From the NCBI GenBank assembly GCA_963712465.1, contig CAVQHY010000006.1, positions 930,001 to 994,000 of the forward strand: a DNA stretch of 64,000 nucleotides. The letters run 5' to 3'. A model generated the notes under the pieces. It had not been told where the DNA came from and did not search any database. It was given only the letters and a program-made list of their open reading frames with translations. Below are positions 60,633-64,000 of the stretch, in pieces; positions within the stretch are counted from its first letter, which is position 1, and every line of letters starts with the position of its first letter. Position numbers and translations under genes: made by a program. Source of the DNA: CAVQHY01 sp963712465. Its GTDB lineage: Bacteria > Actinomycetota > Thermoleophilia > Gaiellales > Gaiellaceae.

Positions 60633-61446
60633 ATTCGACGGACACGGGAGCCTCGGCGATCACGTCGTACATCCTCGCGGTGATCGTCTGCTCGCCCGGC
60701 TCGAGCACCGCGAACACTCTGGCCCCGGCGCCCAGGCGACCTCCGGTTGAGGACTCCCACGCGATGTCGTCGAGCCCGGCCCGCCGCTCCTCGAAGTGAT
60801 ACCCCTGCGCCGCGAGCAGCACCCGCTCCCCGGCAGGGAGCCGTGCACCCGGCGCCGGCGAGAGAATCCAGAGCACCCATCCCTTGGTCTTGACCTCGTA
60901 AGTGTCCGAGCAGACGCGGCGGGTGTGGAAGCCGTCGGTCACGACGAGCTCGAGCACGCAATCCGGGCCGCCCGGGAGCGATGTTGCATCGACCTCGATC
61001 GAGCCGCTCGGGCCCGGTAGCGCTATTGGCGTCCACGTCTCGCCGTCGTCGTTCGAGTAGCCGAGTGATGCGATGCAGTCGGCGGTGGACGCGCGCCACC
61101 TGACCGCTTCCGGGCGAGCAAGGGTACCGGGCCATTCGACCTCGACCTCGAGCTTGTCAGGAGGCGCCGTCTGCTCGAGCAAGACCCTGTCGCCGAGGCT
61201 CACGCGCAGGCCTGTCGCCCGTTCCGGGAAGGCGACCAGGCCGAATGCGGCGTGATGGTCTTCACCGCCAGGGGGTCCGCACGGGGCATGTAGCGGCAAC
61301 ATGGTCGTCGCGAGTGGGCGTCCACGCGCGAGTGCCTCGACGCTGAGCTCGCCCTCCTCGCGCGACGGCTCGCCCTCCACGACGAAGCCGGGCTGCAACT
61401 CCAGCCCTTCGTCCGTCAGCACCGCCGCGAACGTGAGCACTCTCAT
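60631..61446 (-). CDS. Beta-sandwich protein of unknown function
   Basis: 271 residues from ATG 61446, which overlaps the stop of the large metzincin-like gene (ATGA). No signal peptide. It contains Ig/Fn3-like stretches: PEAVRWRASTADCIASLGYS with SNDDGETWTPIALPG, ILSPAPGARLPAGERVLLAA and RVFAVLEPGEQTITARMYDV. The AGARLPAGERVLL / GEQTITARMYD pattern resembles big beta-sandwich surface domains. Coupled translation with the peptidase-like gene suggests a partner or inhibitor. Confidence 0.6.
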   Translation of the reverse strand: MRVLTFAAVLTDEGLELQPGFVVEGEPSREEGELSVEALARGRPLATTMLPLHAPCGPPGGEDHHAAFGLVAFPERATGLRVSLGDRVLLEQTAPPDKLEVEVEWPGTLARPEAVRWRASTADCIASLGYSNDDGETWTPIALPGPSGSIEVDATSLPGGPDCVLELVVTDGFHTRRVCSDTYEVKTKGWVLWILSPAPGARLPAGERVLLAAQGYHFEERRAGLDDIAWESSTGGRLGAGARVFAVLEPGEQTITARMYDVIAEAPVSVE

Positions 61447-63644
61447 GCGAACGGGATCGAGTCGAACATGTGGTCCCAGTGCATGATCGACGGCCACGGC
61501 GGGGAGCCGTACCCCATCATCTCTGGCGACCCCGAGGGAACGAGCGTGCGCCTGACCACGTTGAGGCCGGGATCGCTGATCGTGAGCGGCAGCGCGCCGT
61601 AGGGCCCGCCCGCGCTCCCGTCGTTGACGTGGCGCAATCCGGAGGCGTGCCCCAACTCGTGCGTGCACCATCGCGCGCTCGAGGCGATGACGATCAAAGC
61701 GGGAGGCGGCGCGCCCGTGCGCGGATACGCCCAACCGGTCCAGGGGTACGAGGAGTCATTCGGCACGATCCCGATCCGAACGCCCCCCACGGGCTGGGAC
61801 GCGAAGAGAAAGCTGTTCGACTGGAGCCGCATGACGAGCCAGCTCCAATTGGCGCTGACGCTTAGCTTCTCCGCGCCTGACAGCGTGAAGGGCAGCGCCG
61901 GGTTGATGATGAAGCCGTTCTCCGGGAACGGGTGGCTCTCCGCGGGTCCGGTCAAGCAGGTGTAGAGGTCCGCCATCGTCGGCGCCGGGCTCGCGCTCGA
62001 CGGGTCGGTGATGAGGAACGGCAGGAACATTTGCTGGGACTTCGGAGTGAACGAGACGTTGACGCCGCCGCTCGCGGGGGCCGCCCCCGTCCACGCCGAG
62101 CCTGGTGGGACCGGCTGCATGACCGTCGCGCGGAACTGGACGTTGCCGTTGCACGCGGCGAGCGGGACGTCGAAGTTGATCGAGTCTCCCAGCACGTCCC
62201 GGTTGAGCGCCGGGCTGGCCACTCGGGGCCCAGCCCACGGCCACCCGCAATCGACAACCGCACCGGTGTCGAGGTTCTCGGCCACCAGCACGGCGTGCAG
62301 GTCGCCGACGCGATTCGGGCCGAGCCCGGTGCCGAAGTCGAACCCGTCGGAGATGCCGCTGTCGACGAAAACCCGCACTGCCGTCCGTCGGTTGGCCACG
62401 AGCCGGACGCTGTTGGTCGGCGTCTGTATGGACTGCACTACCTCGATCCGCGTGACCGAGAGCAGCGGGGTGCGGCGCATGCTGAACTCGGCGTCGGCCG
62501 GGGTGTCGCCGCAGTCGTTCGTTGCCGTCAGCCGGTACTGCCCCGTGACCGGGGCCAGACCGATGACCGGTGCGAGCGTGACCTGTCCGGCGAGCGGGAC
62601 TGGGAACGGCAGGCTCAACGGCGGGCCGCTGATCGTCGCGATCTGCACACTGGTGGCGTTCGAGACGTTCCACGTGAGCGTCGGCTGGCCTCCCGGCTCC
62701 ACGAGGTCCGGCGTGAACCTGAACCGGTTGACAACCGGCTTCCCCCCCCAGTGGACCCGGTTCTCGTTGTTCGGCAGGCACGGCGGGCAGGAGACGGGCG
62801 GCGTCCGCACGCGATCGAACCCTCGAGCCCAGACGTCCCCTGCCGGGCCGATGCAGGTCGTCAGCTCGCCGGTGACGCCCTGCGGCTCGTAGTAGGTCTC
62901 GCTACTGAGCCTCACGAATCCGGCGCAGCCGGGCCCGATGTCCTCGGGCGCGCGCACGACAACGGCCGAGTCAGACCAGGATTCGACCCTCGCCTCCCGA
63001 CAGCCCCCACCGAGCGTCGGCACGTACACAGCCACGTCGATCGGCTGGTTCAGCCCAAACCCGCTTCCATGCAGCGTCAACTCGTCGTTGCGGCACACGG
63101 GCGAGGGCGTGACCTTCGTGATCCCAGTGGAGTATGAGATCGAGCGGCTCCCGGCCCAGCGTCCGACATCGAGCACGGCATTCACGACTCCGGCGAAGCA
63201 GTTCCGCTCCACGAACCGCCCGACCTCCTCCAGCCACTCCGGGATGACCGGTGGTGGCGGCTCGAAGAGGCGCTCGCGTAGAAGGTTGGCTCGCAGCAGG
63301 AGGGATTCGGGATCAGGATCGGCGGCCGCATGGATCAGCCCAGCGGCGAGGTCATCACCGAAGTCCCTCCCCGTCAGACCCAGTGCTACGGCGCCCGCCA
63401 CGAGAAAGCCGACGGATTGGCCGCGCAGAACCTCGAGGCGGTCATCGTCGGTGGGCCCGAAGAGCCGAAGCTGCATCTTGGGTCGCCCTTCGCCACTGAC
63501 CGCGGGGTGCCGCAGCACGAGCTCGCTCATCGCATAAGCTCCCTCGACGGAGAACGAGGTCGTGGGCGGCAGCTCCGCACGCCATGAGCCAACCCGAAAC
63601 ACCTGCTCTGCGAACGCCTGCGCGCTCGGCGGCAAGCCGTTCAC
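61443..63644 (-). CDS. Large metzincin-motif protein with IPT/Ig-like domains
   Basis: 733 residues. An N-terminal helical region (~1-160), an IPT-like domain (VCRNDELTLHGSGFGLNQPI), Ig-like strands (EPGGQPTLTWNVSNATSVQI), and a C-terminal zinc peptidase motif ARWCTHELGHASGLRHVND (HExGHxxGLRH, the metzincin zinc site with a third His) followed by the Met-turn-like PEMMGYGSPPWPSIMHWDHM. It should be a zinc endopeptidase, yet I find no signal peptide at the start (MNGLPPSAQAFAEQVFRVG). It is translationally coupled to the downstream beta-sandwich gene. Substrate unknown. Confidence 0.7.
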   Translation of the reverse strand: MNGLPPSAQAFAEQVFRVGSWRAELPPTTSFSVEGAYAMSELVLRHPAVSGEGRPKMQLRLFGPTDDDRLEVLRGQSVGFLVAGAVALGLTGRDFGDDLAAGLIHAAADPDPESLLLRANLLRERLFEPPPPVIPEWLEEVGRFVERNCFAGVVNAVLDVGRWAGSRSISYSTGITKVTPSPVCRNDELTLHGSGFGLNQPIDVAVYVPTLGGGCREARVESWSDSAVVVRAPEDIGPGCAGFVRLSSETYYEPQGVTGELTTCIGPAGDVWARGFDRVRTPPVSCPPCLPNNENRVHWGGKPVVNRFRFTPDLVEPGGQPTLTWNVSNATSVQIATISGPPLSLPFPVPLAGQVTLAPVIGLAPVTGQYRLTATNDCGDTPADAEFSMRRTPLLSVTRIEVVQSIQTPTNSVRLVANRRTAVRVFVDSGISDGFDFGTGLGPNRVGDLHAVLVAENLDTGAVVDCGWPWAGPRVASPALNRDVLGDSINFDVPLAACNGNVQFRATVMQPVPPGSAWTGAAPASGGVNVSFTPKSQQMFLPFLITDPSSASPAPTMADLYTCLTGPAESHPFPENGFIINPALPFTLSGAEKLSVSANWSWLVMRLQSNSFLFASQPVGGVRIGIVPNDSSYPWTGWAYPRTGAPPPALIVIASSARWCTHELGHASGLRHVNDGSAGGPYGALPLTISDPGLNVVRRTLVPSGSPEMMGYGSPPWPSIMHWDHMFDSIPFA

Positions 63645-63796
63645 CGAGCCACCGACTCGTAGAGTCGACGCGGCTGCCTAGCTGCTACCGGACGCATGAG
63701 TTGATTGAAAGGGCATTACGTCGACCTCCAAGCCGGTCGCCGCAGGTGTGCCCATCCTCTCATGCCTCCCGGTGCGGTACAAGGCGCGCGACGGGT

Positions 63797-64000
63797 CATC
63801 GCGGGCCCGACCCAGAGCTCTTCGCGACGTACATCGAGCCGACCGCGGTCGTGAGAGCGCATGTGGAGACGCTCGTCGACCAGCGCGCCTGCATCATCAC
63901 GGAGGGCGCCGATCGGGGCGAGTTCGCAGCATCCGATCCGCTCGCCTCCGCGCGCGCCGCTTTCAACGCCACCGCCCGCTTCCACAACCCCGTGCACGCG
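63797..64000 (+). pseudogene. TetR-family C-terminal fragment (continues past window)
   Basis: The frame GHRGPDPELFATYIEPTAVV, then RAHVETLVDQRACIITEGAD and RGEFAASDPLASARAAFNAT with ARFHNPVHA matches the ligand-binding C-terminal half of TetR/AcrR regulators. The DNA-binding N-terminus would fall around 63560, inside the metzincin-like gene, and no HTH is seen. It is therefore a 5'-truncated remnant; the 3' end is outside the window. Confidence 0.6.

Noticed and set aside
1..64000. CRISPR arrays, prophage or plasmid genes.
   Set aside because: No regularly spaced direct repeats and no cas, phage structural, replication or integrase genes; the only mobile element seen is the IS3 copy.

Overview
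The window is very GC-rich, densely coded bacterial DNA with frequent GTG, TTG and even CTG starts, TGATG/GTGA stop-start overlaps, and gene families typical of deep-branching Actinobacteriota. My best guess, inferred from gene content and composition only, is a Thermoleophilia-like actinobacterium (Gaiellales/Solirubrobacterales type). I saw no rRNA, tRNA or CRISPR array.

Layout. 0-8 kb: oxidase pair (FAD subunit plus Fe-S subunit), a class I glutamine-amidotransferase-like hydrolase, an EamA exporter, a glycosyltransferase, a GcvT-like protein, an IclR regulator and a divergent FAD amine oxidase. 8-15 kb: a translationally coupled string of two APC-permease/universal-stress fusions, a 57-residue membrane protein and two TrkA/RCK proteins, followed by a CPA1 antiporter (probable potassium/ion homeostasis). 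15-17.5 kb: an Amt ammonium transporter with three very small genes. 17.8-28.2 kb (minus strand): a sarcosine/one-carbon unit: PucR-type regulator, glutamine-synthetase-like GlnT, soxD, soxA, soxG, soxB, fhs, fchA. soxA and soxG are broken by many single-base shifts. 28.2-29.6 kb: a secreted HEMTH metallopeptidase-like protein. 29.7-35.9 kb: a formate dehydrogenase operon with an in-frame TGA (selenocysteine), an NuoE-NuoF fusion, an NuoG-like subunit, FdhD, and convergent MobA. 35.9-40.6 kb (minus): housekeeping purA, dnaB (frame broken once), rplI, rpsR, ssb, rpsF. 41-47 kb: an R2-like diiron protein, a surface/secretion cluster with an ER-type signal peptidase fused to a DUF5305-like domain, superoxide dismutase, a CAP-domain protein. 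47-57 kb: MFS pump, GT2, DoxX, acyl-CoA dehydrogenase, PRPP synthetase-like protein, phosphoribosyltransferase-hydrolase fusion, ABC exporter. 57-60.7 kb: a genomic scar of decayed genes around an IS3-family element. 60.6-64 kb: a large metzincin-motif protein with its coupled partner and a TetR fragment.

How it fits together. The sox, fchA, fhs and fdh genes form a route by which N-methyl groups could go from sarcosine to methylene-THF, formyl-THF, formate (with ATP gain at Fhs) and then CO2 with NADH from the NuoEF-type module. GlnT and the Amt transporter fit nitrogen handling from the same amines. This pathway is inference from gene content.

The most striking observation is the formate dehydrogenase. 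The catalytic subunit lacks its usual N-terminal [4Fe-4S] domain. That domain sits instead at the C-terminus of the NuoG-like subunit two genes downstream, and the two protein ends share the short sequence VQT(K/R)GR, as if a fused FdsA-type gene had been circularly permuted at operon level. The catalytic frame carries UGA at codon 82 with a hairpin whose GGUCU loop lies 18 nt after the UGA, exactly as in E. coli fdhF.
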